Shown here piece by piece: positions 16,743 to 26,733 of a DNA stretch of 64,000 bases; position 1 is the first letter of the stretch, and each line of letters starts with the position of its first letter. Source of the stretch: Paenibacillus sinopodophylli (GTDB lineage: Bacteria; Bacillota; Bacilli; Paenibacillales; Paenibacillaceae). The stretch is from contig NZ_VDBO01000001.1 in NCBI RefSeq assembly GCF_005930355.1, positions 2,602,107 to 2,666,106 on the forward strand, in the 5' to 3' direction. The notes under the pieces are model-generated. The model searched no databases, was not told the origin of the DNA, and was given only the letters and a program-made list of their open reading frames with translations. Position numbers and translations under genes: made by a program.

Positions 16743-19700
16743 CTATTTATTCAATAATTGCGCATGCTGCAGCAAACGCGTAATAACGGCTGCCGCTTCC
16801 GCGCGGCTTGCAAGCTCGGCGGGCATAAATGATGCATTGCCCTTGCCCTGCAAGATGCCTGCGGCGGCAACGGTCTTCACAGCAGCAAGTGCCCAGCTGT
16901 GAATAGCGGCTTCATCTGCGAAGCTCACCGCTTGAACAGTGTCAAGACCGACGCTAGCGCCAGCTTGTTTCGCGAATTCGAGTGCATTCGCTGCCATTAC
17001 AGCCATCTGCTCGCGTGTGATTGTCGCATTCGGACGGAATGTACCATCATCGAAACCTTTAATAATGCCATGACTCGCGGCAATTGTAATTGCATCTGTA
17101 TACCAAGCAGATGCCGATACATCTGCAAACGTGTGTAGCTTGGTGCCATCGCTTGAGCCAAGTCCAAGCGCCCTGACGAGCATGGTCGCGAATTCCGCGC
17201 GTGTAACGGTTCGATTCGGCATAAATGCCGAGTCGGAAACGCCGCTGACGATTAACTTGGAAGCTAGCAGCTCGATGTTTAATTTGGCCCAGTGTTTGCC
17301 AATGTCCTTGAAGGATTGCTTATGAATGGCGATCGCATAGATGCTATTGCTAAGACTCATGATCTCTGCCGTTGTTTGTCCGTCCTCTGTCGTGAACAAA
17401 GCAGGGACATAACGGAATTGACCAGTTGCTTTGTCGTATACCAGCGCTACAGCAGACTTCGTATCTGGTAAACCTTCCACGGTTAAAGTACGCTTCACAT
17501 ACTTCCCTCCTAAGCTGTGAACCTCGGTTGAAGTACTGCCATCTATAATGGAAAGCGTAAAGCCTACTTGATTTCCAGTAAGCTCTAAGCCAGCTGCTTC
17601 TGCCTTCGCCTTCAGTTCAGCCGACTGATCCGCGCTTACTGGTTGTATGGTGAAAACGAAGACGGATTTCATGCTTCCAGCTAGTTCTGACTGCTCCAGC
17701 AAATCTTGAACAAGCGAAAGAGGAAACTCATACGTCGCAACTCCTTGCTCCATTACAATTACTATAGCTGGGCTGCTCTTTGCAGCTTCCAGAAGCGCTG
17801 CTGCTGTGAAAGCAAGCTCGCCTTTTGAGGAGAACGCCGCCTTGTCAAATACGATCCGCTGCAGCTTGCCGCCAGCTGCTTCTTTCAATGCGCTGTCGTT
17901 CTTCTGCGTCAGAACGCTGTTTCCAGCTCCACCTGCGCTGCCGTTGCCATTACCATTGCCTTCTCCTCCTGTTTCTCCGCCAGCCTCAGCAGCTACCTTC
18001 ACTTCTACCGTGTAAACTCTGCTCTCCCCTGCTGCCGTCACCGTAAGCCTCGTCAATCCCGCTGTCCGTGCAGTCAGCTTCTGATCCGCCCCAATCGAAG
18101 CAATTTCCGGAAGCTCAATTCTAATGCTTGCATCGGTTGTAATATCCACACCTTCCGAATCAAACACCTGAAGCGCTACCGACTCTCCCACTGTCAAGGT
18201 GAGTGGGCCTCTATCTCCAGCAGCAGTCGTGATGCGGAACGGCTTCAATCGATTCGCAAAGCCTTCGTTCAGCTCCGTGAATGAGAGCTGATCATTCGCG
18301 TCCGCCACCATCGCAATCTTCTCTCCCCGTACGATGATGTTATCTGCTTCAATGGTACCGGATACGTTGCTTGTGACGTCTATTCCATTCGTTCCCATAC
18401 CATCGAGCACAAGGTTCTGCAGCGTAACGTTATCGATATGGAAGCCGCCGCCATGAACGATTAAGCCCGCGTATGTGCTGTCGAGCGCTACGTTATCACG
18501 TACGATAACCTTGCCGTTCAAATCCTTCTCACCTGCAAAAATCCAAATCGCGCCTAAATTGATATTATAGGCTGAATCTGCACTTCCTGTGCGAATCAAC
18601 GTATTACGCTCAACGATCGTGGTCCCGCTGAATGCTACGGGATTAAAACGTGTGGACACGGCAATTCCCGCTCCATTCGTAATCGTATCCGTACCGATGC
18701 TGTCCTGCAGCTTGTTGCCTTGCCCACCGAATATAACAAAGTTATCGGCCAGCCATGGCAAAGCAACCGTGTTGAATCGAGCCGTATTATTCACGCTCGC
18801 GCGTCCTTCAGCCGACCACATCGCAATTCCGTCGTCGCCTGGGTAACGAATATCAGATTGCTCCATCAGGCTGTTGCTCGTGCCTACAGAGAAGTTAATA
18901 CCGTCGGCCATCAGATTGCGAAGACGCAGATTAACCATATGCAGACCATCTGTCAGCTCGTCGCTTCCTCTGACTTTTGAGAGCCAAAGCCCCGTTTTTG
19001 AATGCTCTACCCACACATTCTGAATAACTGAGCCTGCGCCAAAGCCGCCATAGAATGCGTGCGTCAGTGCTTCATCATCGCGAATATTGAGATCACCGTC
19101 GATAAGCAGATCATATACGCCAATTTGTGAGCCTTTACCGATAAATCTGGCTCCGATCAGTGTCGTATACCACATGCCCGCTCCGCGAATCGTGATTTCA
19201 TCCAAATAAATAACATCTGCCTTGAGCTCGAATTGGCCGGTTGGGAACCATACGCCTTTTCCCTGCTCCTTTGCTGCGAGAGCAGCGGTATGGTAGGCTG
19301 CAGAATCATCGATGCCATCAGCGGATACTGCTCCATAGTCAGTCACTGACAGGAAGCCATTCGGCATAGCAAGCGGGCCTTCTACCTGCTCCATATCCAC
19401 TAGGTCAATGACATAATAATCCGCTTCATTCTCATGATCCTTCTGCAATCGAATTACAGCGCCTGCCGGCAGTTCGCCAATCAGCTCATGGATCTCGGCG
19501 AAGAAGCGATGTGCATTGCCTTGCTTCGGATCATTCGACCATGGATAGCTGCCGTATTCCCAGCCATGTTTCGAGCTGAGCGCTAAATGCTGCTTAAACT
19601 CGCCGTTCACATAAAGCGCCAGCGTCTCGTTCAAGCCCTCGCCGTCCGCGCTGTCCGGTATTACATAGCGCAATACGAGTGAATTAGCTGGCTTCGCCAG

Positions 19701-22700
19701 TGTAAATTCCACGTAATCGCCATCATCATTCAGCTTAACAGCTTGGCGGCCCGACGCCTCGGCGGCCATCTCGCGATAGCTGCGCGACGGCCCGATATGC
19801 TCAGCATTCGTTGTACCATGCTCCGCTTCATAAGTAATATAAGGAACCGTAGCGCCCCGATATGCGATGCCTACGCTGTCTTTCACAACCAAGCTGTCAA
19901 GCCACACCTCGCCTGAATCCGCTGTATCTCGCTGCAGGGCAATCGTATTAATGCCGCTGCGCAACTGAACTGCAATAGCAGTCTTCGACCAGCTTGATGT
20001 GCTTCCTGCGGCCGCGAACAATACCTGCTGCGCACGCACACCGTTTATATATAAGCTTAATTGTTTGCCATCACCTGAATGGTTCAAGTAGCGAAGCTCC
20101 GCCTCGTAATTACCCGCAGCCTGAGCATGAACCGTAAAACTGATTCTGTCCCCCGTGCCTGCGAAACTGCCCAAGTAGCCACCACCTGTGTAACCTTTAT
20201 ACTCGGCCTCCACCTTCATTCCCGTTGATGCAAATGCCTTCTCGGCCTCGTAGCGTTGATTCGACGCAACCGGCTCAAGCTGCCATAACTTATCGTCTAT
20301 AGCATCTGTTATACCGTACTCCGCTTGGTCTCCTGATAGAAGCATAGCGCCAGTCTCCGAAGCATTCAACAGCTGTTTATAGCCTGCCTTGCTCTCGATC
20401 ATCCATTGGGCGGCATCATACCCTCTAAGCTCGCCCGAATAGCCAATAAGACTAGCTGCTTGCGCATCCCAAGCGAGCAAATGCCCTGACGCTTTGTTCT
20501 TCAGCAGGCGCCGCCCATTGAAATCCTGCAGCAGCCACTGGGAGCTGGTACTGTCACTCGCCAACGGTCTTACAAATACAGCACCCTCATTCTCATACAA
20601 GTAACCGCCATGTTTGGCCTTAATCCGAACATATCCCGTATCATCAAAGATCGGAGTAGCCGTGTCATTCGTCTTCTCCTCACCCATCAGGGGCGTCTCG
20701 AATTGCTCAGGCGCAGCCTCGAAGGTCCATTGCACCGTTCCGAACCTGTCCGGATACAAGCCGCGTTCCGCATATCCAGCGTTATTCTGTACATGAATGA
20801 GCTCATCATTATATTTCCCATTCATGCTGCGTATCCAATATTCCGCGCCGCTTGGCGTACTTTCAATCGCCCACTGCGAAGCCTGATCAGAGGCCTCCAC
20901 ATACTTGCTTTCAATAAAAGCGTAATCATTCGTCATAACCATATAATGACTAGTCGCCCTGTTCTTCAGCCTTCGCGAGTTACCCTCAGACTCAATGATC
21001 CAATGACTGTAGCCATTAATCTCTGCCAAATCGCCATATAACACAATACCGCCGTTATTCTCATACAAGTATTGGCCATTTGCCTTATTACGAATGCGAA
21101 TTGGAGCTTCCGAAAGCGGCTCTGAAGCCATCGCAACGGGCTCCACCACGAACTGGGCGCTGTCCTCTCCAGCGACCGCTTTGCTCACCTTCGTGTATCC
21201 ATCTCCGTCCGCGTAGAGCAAATGGCTTGCCCAACCGCTTTTGAAAACAGCCAAGTCATCCGAAGCTCCCGGCTCCATAAGCCATTTCGCGCTGCCCCAG
21301 CAGGTGCAAATATCGCCTTGTGCAATAATCTGCTGCGTTGGAGCCTCAAGCTCAACGTCGCCTCCCACATGCTCCATGGACACATAATGGCTCGTTTGCC
21401 CATTTTTCAAGCGTACAGATGTTGGACCATCTCCCGTTCTCTCCAAATACCAAACCGAGCTCGCATCCGATTCCGGCAGCTCGCCATACTTCAGCTTGCC
21501 TAGATCCTCACCCTCTGCCGTCACCTCATATAGATAGCCGCCGGCTGCTTTATTTTTGAGCCGTACATTCGTCAATGCCGCATCGACAACCGGAATGAAC
21601 TTCCATTTGGGACTGCCCCAAGTCGGATTAATCGCCCCGTACTCCGCGTATTTGGTTAGATTCTGCAAACTGATATATTTCTGCTGACCCACAACTTCAT
21701 TCGCATCCTGAACGCTGTGAATCAGCTTCGAGCCGCTAACGTCCTCGATAACCCATATTGCACTCGTCCACTCATCTGCAACCTCGGTTACATCAATACG
21801 CCCGTCCTTCATATTTTGAAGATTGATATAATGACCCGTTGCCCTGTTCTGAATGCGTTTGCGGCCGTTGAAGCGCTCAATCAGCCATTGTCCCTTATGG
21901 TCATCCTCTGCAATGTTGCCGTATTTCAGTTGACCCGAAGCATCCTCATAGAGCACAAATGCTTGCCAATCATTCTGAATTCTTACATACTGCGGAGTGC
22001 CATCCCCACTAAAGGCAGGATCTTCGAACAGCCACTGTGCTGCATCCTCATTCGGATCAATAGCGCCCGCCTGCGCAGCTCCCGTGCTTCCTTGAATATG
22101 CAAATAATGATCGGAACCCGCTTCACTCTTCACCACTTTATAATCGTCATACAGCTTAGAGCTGGTAATGGACCATTGATCGTCTGCTGAGCTTGCTGCA
22201 AGTGTCAAAGCCTGAATGGAATCATTTGGATTCAAAGCGCCATTACGTGTCATGTAATGCCCGGTTGCTAGATTGCGCAGCCTTTTTTTTCCGTTAAAGT
22301 CCTCCTGCACCCATTGGTAATACGTCTTTTCCACTGCCGCGGCAGTCAGCGGACCATATTCAACCCGTCCCGTCTCTTCATGCAAGTAAGTGACTCCAAC
22401 GGCCTCATTCGTGAAATTAACGATTCGGTAGGGCTGTACGTCCGGCGCAAGCTCGACTCGCCAATGGGCATTGTCCCTCTCCAGCACCGACCAATTGTTG
22501 GACCTTACATGAATATCTTCAAACTGCGTGTTCAACACGAAAGGCTGCGCAGGGTCTGACTGATAAGCCTCTACGTTCTGAAAGGTGACAAAACCTTCAC
22601 CGGCCGCAGGCGCAATCATCCATTCACTCTTGACCGTGGAATCCAAAGTAACGGCTTTGATTGGCTCCCACAAAACGCCTTGCGTAATGTAATGTCCGGT

Positions 22701-23426
22701 AGAACGGTTTTTGATCCGGTAGGATTCCGGGGTTGCCCCAGGTACCAGCACCCAATGCGAAGCGCGGTCCACAGCCGGTATCTCGCCATAATCAACGGAA
22801 CCGTCGGCTGCTTCAAACAAATACTGGCCTGCTCGGAACTTGTTAGCGAGACGTATTGGTGCTTCAACCTCTACCGGCTCAAGCGCCCATTGCGGGCTTT
22901 CAAACGTAATATTGATATCGTTGCTAGCTTCCGCAAACCCGAGCTGATCCTCCTGATGAATGACAAGATTCGCATTTGCCGGTACGGTAGCGCTCTTAAT
23001 GACCACAAAACCCGCACGATTGGAATCATGAATCGTCCATTGATCAGCAAGCGTACTCTCTTCTAGCTTACGGCTCGTCAGCGCGTCCCTCCTTTGTCCA
23101 ACCTCTGCAATGGTAATGTAATGTCCGGTTGCGCGGTTTTGAAACCGCTTGTTGCCGTTATAATCCTCTATGAGCCATTGCGAGGAATGATCCTCATAGC
23201 TCGGGAAGCCGTAACGGACAATCCCACTCTCATCCTCATACAAGTAATTGCTCTGCCATTTGTTCTGAATGCGCACATAGGTAGACTCCGTTACCGATAT
23301 GGCGGCTGTCTCCGGTGGTGAAGCTCCTTCCGTTTCCGGTGCTGTCTCATTCGCATAGACCGGCATTGCTGTAAGGAGCAGCAGAAGTGCCAGCAGCATT
23401 GCCAATATGGACCTTGCTCGTTTCAT
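16743..23426 (-). CDS. Giant S-layer-anchored GH87-like alpha-1,3-glucanase
   Basis: The protein has 2227 residues. Order: signal peptide (MKRARSILAMLLALLLLL, cut near VYA); about eight beta-trefoil-like modules to about 1055 (each with YLYE, a G-x-V-x-YG turn, SQWLIE and NRATGHY); a CBM35-like domain (about 1058-1190); a second carbohydrate-binding-like domain (1195-1355); a right-handed beta-helix (about 1362-1725) starting VTDYGAVSADGIDDSAAY; a Big-like domain; a Gly/Asn linker near 1815; a domain of unknown fold; and three SLH domains (about 2030-2227) that bind the cell wall. Aspartates D1508, D1531 and D1532 (ADGINF, GDDGIAMWS) have the spacing I recall for the catalytic aspartates of GH87 alpha-1,3-glucanases. 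It probably degrades alpha-1,3-glucan (fungal walls, mutan) at the cell surface. The ATG at 23426 is 7 bases after GGGGAGG. Another polysaccharide substrate is possible. Confidence 0.85.
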   Translation of the reverse strand: MKRARSILAMLLALLLLLTAMPVYANETAPETEGASPPETAAISVTESTYVRIQNKWQSNYLYEDESGIVRYGFPSYEDHSSQWLIEDYNGNKRFQNRATGHYITIAEVGQRRDALTSRKLEESTLADQWTIHDSNRAGFVVIKSATVPANANLVIHQEDQLGFAEASNDINITFESPQWALEPVEVEAPIRLANKFRAGQYLFEAADGSVDYGEIPAVDRASHWVLVPGATPESYRIKNRSTGHYITQGVLWEPIKAVTLDSTVKSEWMIAPAAGEGFVTFQNVEAYQSDPAQPFVLNTQFEDIHVRSNNWSVLERDNAHWRVELAPDVQPYRIVNFTNEAVGVTYLHEETGRVEYGPLTAAAVEKTYYQWVQEDFNGKKRLRNLATGHYMTRNGALNPNDSIQALTLAASSADDQWSITSSKLYDDYKVVKSEAGSDHYLHIQGSTGAAQAGAIDPNEDAAQWLFEDPAFSGDGTPQYVRIQNDWQAFVLYEDASGQLKYGNIAEDDHKGQWLIERFNGRKRIQNRATGHYINLQNMKDGRIDVTEVADEWTSAIWVIEDVSGSKLIHSVQDANEVVGQQKYISLQNLTKYAEYGAINPTWGSPKWKFIPVVDAALTNVRLKNKAAGGYLYEVTAEGEDLGKLKYGELPESDASSVWYLERTGDGPTSVRLKNGQTSHYVSMEHVGGDVELEAPTQQIIAQGDICTCWGSAKWLMEPGASDDLAVFKSGWASHLLYADGDGYTKVSKAVAGEDSAQFVVEPVAMASEPLSEAPIRIRNKANGQYLYENNGGIVLYGDLAEINGYSHWIIESEGNSRRLKNRATSHYMVMTNDYAFIESKYVEASDQASQWAIESTPSGAEYWIRSMNGKYNDELIHVQNNAGYAERGLYPDRFGTVQWTFEAAPEQFETPLMGEEKTNDTATPIFDDTGYVRIKAKHGGYLYENEGAVFVRPLASDSTSSQWLLQDFNGRRLLKNKASGHLLAWDAQAASLIGYSGELRGYDAAQWMIESKAGYKQLLNASETGAMLLSGDQAEYGITDAIDDKLWQLEPVASNQRYEAEKAFASTGMKVEAEYKGYTGGGYLGSFAGTGDRISFTVHAQAAGNYEAELRYLNHSGDGKQLSLYINGVRAQQVLFAAAGSTSSWSKTAIAVQLRSGINTIALQRDTADSGEVWLDSLVVKDSVGIAYRGATVPYITYEAEHGTTNAEHIGPSRSYREMAAEASGRQAVKLNDDGDYVEFTLAKPANSLVLRYVIPDSADGEGLNETLALYVNGEFKQHLALSSKHGWEYGSYPWSNDPKQGNAHRFFAEIHELIGELPAGAVIRLQKDHENEADYYVIDLVDMEQVEGPLAMPNGFLSVTDYGAVSADGIDDSAAYHTAALAAKEQGKGVWFPTGQFELKADVIYLDEITIRGAGMWYTTLIGARFIGKGSQIGVYDLLIDGDLNIRDDEALTHAFYGGFGAGSVIQNVWVEHSKTGLWLSKVRGSDELTDGLHMVNLRLRNLMADGINFSVGTSNSLMEQSDIRYPGDDGIAMWSAEGRASVNNTARFNTVALPWLADNFVIFGGQGNKLQDSIGTDTITNGAGIAVSTRFNPVAFSGTTIVERNTLIRTGSADSAYNINLGAIWIFAGEKDLNGKVIVRDNVALDSTYAGLIVHGGGFHIDNVTLQNLVLDGMGTNGIDVTSNVSGTIEADNIIVRGEKIAMVADANDQLSFTELNEGFANRLKPFRITTAAGDRGPLTLTVGESVALQVFDSEGVDITTDASIRIELPEIASIGADQKLTARTAGLTRLTVTAAGESRVYTVEVKVAAEAGGETGGEGNGNGNGSAGGAGNSVLTQKNDSALKEAAGGKLQRIVFDKAAFSSKGELAFTAAALLEAAKSSPAIVIVMEQGVATYEFPLSLVQDLLEQSELAGSMKSVFVFTIQPVSADQSAELKAKAEAAGLELTGNQVGFTLSIIDGSTSTEVHSLGGKYVKRTLTVEGLPDTKSAVALVYDKATGQFRYVPALFTTEDGQTTAEIMSLSNSIYAIAIHKQSFKDIGKHWAKLNIELLASKLIVSGVSDSAFMPNRTVTRAEFATMLVRALGLGSSDGTKLHTFADVSASAWYTDAITIAASHGIIKGFDDGTFRPNATITREQMAVMAANALEFAKQAGASVGLDTVQAVSFADEAAIHSWALAAVKTVAAAGILQGKGNASFMPAELASRAEAAAVITRLLQHAQLLNK

Positions 23427-23514
23427 TGCACAGACCTCCCCAAGGGTTTGCAAGTGCTGACGGACTTCGAAAGCACTCGTTTATGTAAAGCAATCATTCC
23501 TATTTATCATAATT

Positions 23515-23528
23515 TGGAATCGCTTTCA
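23515..23528 (-). promoter_or_regulatory. cre-like operator (CcpA) upstream of the glucanase gene
   Basis: Minus-strand TGAAAGCGATTCCA matches the catabolite response element consensus TGWAANCGNTNWCA at 13 of 14 positions and lies about 90 bases ahead of the start. This fits glucose repression of a secreted polysaccharidase. No confident promoter was picked out around it. Confidence 0.5.
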
Positions 23529-23572
23529 TAACGATGTGCAATTCTAAATAAAGTAGGTGTTATATTACGGAT

Positions 23573-23615
23573 ACAAAGAACAAGCCCCTGCCTTCAGCAG
23601 GAGCTTGTTCTTTGT
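23573..23615. other. Perfect 13-bp-arm hairpin in the glucanase/YiaAB intergenic region
   Basis: ACAAAGAACAAGC and GCTTGTTCTTTGT are perfect arms with a further CCTGC/GCAGG inner pair, 43 bases in all. There is no T tract, and no gene on either strand leads into it. The rest of 23427-23747 holds the cre-like site and the promoter of the downstream gene. Confidence 0.55.
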
Positions 23616-23672
23616 GAATCAACGTATGAACGTACAGGCACTCCAGGTATACGGACCTGGTACTATATGAAG

Positions 23673-23700
23673 TTGGTACTTTTAAGAATCTGAATATAAA
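23673..23700 (+). promoter_or_regulatory. Putative sigma-A promoter of the YiaAB-type gene
   Basis: TTGGTA (23673-23678) and TATAAA (23695-23700) with 16 bases between, about 48 bases ahead of the ATG. Confidence 0.5.
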
Positions 23701-23747
23701 GTAAAATAAAGACATCAACAACAACACGGTTCGGGAGGGCTTTACAA

Positions 23748-24248
23748 ATGGAAAAAATGGAAACGATGCACGTACGCAAACCAGCTAACTTTTACCGCCG
23801 CCGCAATACACCGACATACACATTCATGGCATGGGCCGCTTTCCTGATCGCAGCCGGATTTGAATTTATCGGGATCTACACGCTTAAGCAGCCGCTTTCC
23901 GTACAAGGCTATTACGCCGTAACCGGCATTCTACTCATCATTACTTCATTTCTTCTGCAAAAGGTAGCGCGCGATAACGACGAAGATAAATTTCTTAAAG
24001 AATATAACCCTGGATATAGAAACCGCAATACCTCGGCTTTCACTTTCATGGCTTGGGGTGGATTCATTCTCGCCATTCTTGCCCAATATATCGGGATCTA
24101 CGTACTTGAAGAACCGCTTTACGTCAAAGGCTACTATGCCATTGCTGGTGCTTTCCTGATCGTCGCTTGTCTAGTCTTGCAAAAAACAATTCGCGACAAC
24201 GAAGAGGACAGCGTGCATACGAACTCGAATGAAGATTTCGAAAGCTAG
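23748..24248 (+). CDS. YiaA/YiaB-type inner membrane protein, tandem two-helix repeat
   Basis: The protein has 166 residues made of two copies of a two-helix unit: NTPTYTFMAWAAFLIAAGFE to RDNDED, and NTSAFTFMAWGGFILAI to RDNEED. Each has two membrane segments, so four in all. Family members are small membrane proteins of unknown role. GGGAGGG precedes the ATG by about 9 bases. It stands alone between its own promoter and a terminator at 24255-24291. Confidence 0.88.
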   Translation: MEKMETMHVRKPANFYRRRNTPTYTFMAWAAFLIAAGFEFIGIYTLKQPLSVQGYYAVTGILLIITSFLLQKVARDNDEDKFLKEYNPGYRNRNTSAFTFMAWGGFILAILAQYIGIYVLEEPLYVKGYYAIAGAFLIVACLVLQKTIRDNEEDSVHTNSNEDFES

Positions 24249-24254
24249 ACATCA

Positions 24255-24291
24255 AAAAGCCTCCTTCTCAATATGAGAGGGAGGCCTTTCG
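24255..24291. terminator. Bidirectional terminator
   Basis: AAAAAGCCTCC and GGGAGGCCTTT arms with inner TTCTCA/TGAGA, shared by the YiaAB gene (plus) and the sugar-binding lipoprotein gene (minus), which end on either side. Confidence 0.85.
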
Positions 24292-24295
24292 TTTA

Positions 24296-25750
24296 CTATT
24301 CTACTTTAATAGAATCAAAAAACTTTTCTTGAACAACCTTCGCGGATTTGTCTAGCAGAGCTTGAAGATCCGAGCCTTTATTCGAAAATACCTCTTGCAG
24401 CACGTTTGTCATTTCGCCGTAATAATCCTGTGTATTGTATTGCGCTTCCGGCTTGCCGTCTAGCAGCGCATCGGATTCTGCATTGTATTTGTAGACGTTG
24501 TCGTATTTGTCAAAAATCGCTTGCGCCTTCTGACCGTATTCCGATGCCGGGCTATAGTAGTTCATTTGTGGTGGAATAAAAAACTTGCCTTCTGCTTGGC
24601 GCTTCTGAATATCTGCTTCGATCGACTCTAGGCCTTTATCCGTAAAATAATCGAATGTGATATAGCGGAACGCCATTTCTTGCTCATCCTTCGTTGCGTT
24701 CGGATTGATGACTAGGTAATCGCCGCCAAGTACACCCGTGTGCTTGCCGCCCTTCTCAGCAGCCGGCATCGGGAATGTTAATACATCCTCCGGTTTCAAG
24801 CCGCCTTGGTTAAGCGCTTGCTCGAGTACGCCTTCTGCTCCTGCAATAACCATTGCAGTACGGCTTTGGCCGAATGCGCCAACCGCATCTCCCCAGCCAA
24901 GTGCCCAGTCCTGAGGAATCGCATTAGCTTCCCATCTAAGCTTATTGTAGAACTCAAGCGCCTTCAGACCAGCAGGCGAGTTGAATGCTGCAGTTACTTT
25001 ACCGTCTGCAACAGTCTGGATTTCACCGCCCGCTTCGAACAAGAAGTTGGTCCAGTTCCAGCCTGCTTCTGTGCCTTTGCCCATTGGAGCGATACCTGCG
25101 ATCCCTTTTTTCGGATCGGCAACCGCCTTGGCTGTGTTGTACATATCCTCCCATGTCCAATCGTAGGAAGGAACTGGTACGCCTTTCTCATCAAGCATCT
25201 TTTTGTTAACAACCGTAGTTGTTACATAGGCCTTCTGGGAAACCCCGAACACTTTGCCGTCAATAATGAACTGGCTTTGCAGTACAGGATTGATTTGATC
25301 TTTATATTCATAAGCATTCCAAAGCTCCGTAATATCGGCTACCCAGCCGCGCTCTTGCAAAAACTTTGCTTCGGTTGCCCACGTATTGAAGAAAGTCGGT
25401 GCTTCGTTTGCTGCCATTTTGATTCCAATTTCGCTTGGATTATAATGCCAGTCGCTCTTCACGATTTCAACGTTAGGATAGACTTCGTTAAACCGTTTAA
25501 TTTTGTCGTCTTCAAGCTTGCGGTTCTCAACTTGGTCAGGCAGTGGATAATAGATGCTGATCGTAATTTTTTTGTCTTTAATATCTTCCTTAGGAGGCTC
25601 TGTCTCCGCCGGTGCTGTATTGTTCGTCGCTGCATTTGTTGGCTTTTCCGTTTCCTTCGGATCGTTCTTGGCGTTGCCGCCGCTGCATGCAGCCAAGATG
25701 GAGCATAGCATAACCATACAAATTAGGATTGCTACATTTTTCTTTACCAT
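24296..25750 (-). CDS. Extracellular sugar-binding lipoprotein of an ABC transporter (family 1)
   Basis: The protein has 484 residues. The lipoprotein signal ends in a lipobox LAAC with C22, followed by a Ser/Gly/Thr/Pro-rich linker and a family 1 solute-binding fold (ITISIYYPLPDQVENRKLED, TWATEAKFLQERGWVADITEL, FGQSRTAMVIAGAEGVLEQA). It should deliver a carbohydrate to the two permeases encoded upstream. The ATG at 25750 follows AAGGGG. It is the last gene of the transcript, which is unusual since binding proteins often come first. No ATPase gene is present; a shared MsmX-type ATPase encoded elsewhere is likely. Confidence 0.93.
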   Translation of the reverse strand: MVKKNVAILICMVMLCSILAACSGGNAKNDPKETEKPTNAATNNTAPAETEPPKEDIKDKKITISIYYPLPDQVENRKLEDDKIKRFNEVYPNVEIVKSDWHYNPSEIGIKMAANEAPTFFNTWATEAKFLQERGWVADITELWNAYEYKDQINPVLQSQFIIDGKVFGVSQKAYVTTTVVNKKMLDEKGVPVPSYDWTWEDMYNTAKAVADPKKGIAGIAPMGKGTEAGWNWTNFLFEAGGEIQTVADGKVTAAFNSPAGLKALEFYNKLRWEANAIPQDWALGWGDAVGAFGQSRTAMVIAGAEGVLEQALNQGGLKPEDVLTFPMPAAEKGGKHTGVLGGDYLVINPNATKDEQEMAFRYITFDYFTDKGLESIEADIQKRQAEGKFFIPPQMNYYSPASEYGQKAQAIFDKYDNVYKYNAESDALLDGKPEAQYNTQDYYGEMTNVLQEVFSNKGSDLQALLDKSAKVVQEKFFDSIKVE

Positions 25751-25860
25751 CGATATTCCCCTTCTCAACTCATATTTTCGCTACATCCCCATCATAAAGG
25801 AGGCGTTTTCATACCACGAGGTGTATTCCTATTCCGATCATGTGTATGTTTACGAATTGC

Positions 25861-26733
25861 TTATCCCTTGACCCCGCCAAGCTGAAGTCCACGCATAATG
25901 AATTTCTGGAACGTAAGAAATACGATAATCGGAGGCAGCATAACCATTGTGAGGATGGCGAACCTAATATTCAGATTTAGCCGCTGCGCACTAATGACGT
26001 ATTTGTATACAGCCGTTGCGAGTGGATATTTGCTGTCGCTGTGCATCACAAGAGATGGCCAGAACCAATCATTCCAAGCCGTCGAGAATACGAAGATCGC
26101 TAGTGTAGAGAAAATCGGAATGGATAGCGGTACAGCAATTAAGCTAAAGCATTTCCAATCGGATGCACCGTCAATACGAGCCGCCTCGATCATCTCATGA
26201 TGAATGCCGTCCATAAAGTTTTTGAGAAGCAGCAAATAGAATGCACTGGCACTGGCCGGCAGCCAGAAAGCTGCATAAGTATTCAGCAAGCCAAGATCTT
26301 TCAAATTGAGAAAGTTCGGAATAATATATGTGCTCGGCGGTATGAACAACGTAATCATGAAGAAGAAATATATTGCCCGTTGATACGGAACATTGAGCTT
26401 TGATAGGCTGAAGGCTGCAAGACCGAGCACAACGACCGTCATGACCATGTTGCCGCCAAATATCATCAGCGTGTTTTTTAGAAAACCGGGCAGGTCCATA
26501 AAATTCCATCCTGCTTTATAATTATCGAAATGCCATTCCGAAGGCAGAAAGCGAGGCGGGAAAGAATTAACCTCCGTATTTGCCTTCAAGCCATTAAACA
26601 ACGCGGTCAATACCGGATAAAGCATCGAAGCTACCATCGCAATAATGACTGCAATAATGAACAGGAAACCAAGCTTGTTTGTTTTTTTTCGGTAATCGTA
26701 GCTCGATAGAATACCTCTGTCTAGACTCTTCAT
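25861..26733 (-). CDS. Carbohydrate ABC transporter permease (MalG/LplC type)
   Basis: The protein has 290 residues with six predicted membrane segments. The ATPase-contact EAA loop is EAARIDGASDWKCFSLIAVP near residue 190. Its ATG overlaps the stop of the partner permease by 4 bases (26730-26733), so they are coupled. It partners with the binding protein downstream. Confidence 0.94.
   Translation of the reverse strand: MKSLDRGILSSYDYRKKTNKLGFLFIIAVIIAMVASMLYPVLTALFNGLKANTEVNSFPPRFLPSEWHFDNYKAGWNFMDLPGFLKNTLMIFGGNMVMTVVVLGLAAFSLSKLNVPYQRAIYFFFMITLFIPPSTYIIPNFLNLKDLGLLNTYAAFWLPASASAFYLLLLKNFMDGIHHEMIEAARIDGASDWKCFSLIAVPLSIPIFSTLAIFVFSTAWNDWFWPSLVMHSDSKYPLATAVYKYVISAQRLNLNIRFAILTMVMLPPIIVFLTFQKFIMRGLQLGGVKG

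Noticed and set aside
20610..22190. Several plus-strand frames of 80-157 codons opposite the glucanase
   Set aside because: They arise from the repeated modules on the coding strand, with no starts, signals or family matches.
24806..25708. A 300-codon plus-strand frame opposite the sugar-binding lipoprotein gene
   Set aside because: Antisense shadow; the minus-strand gene has the signal peptide, lipobox and family fold.
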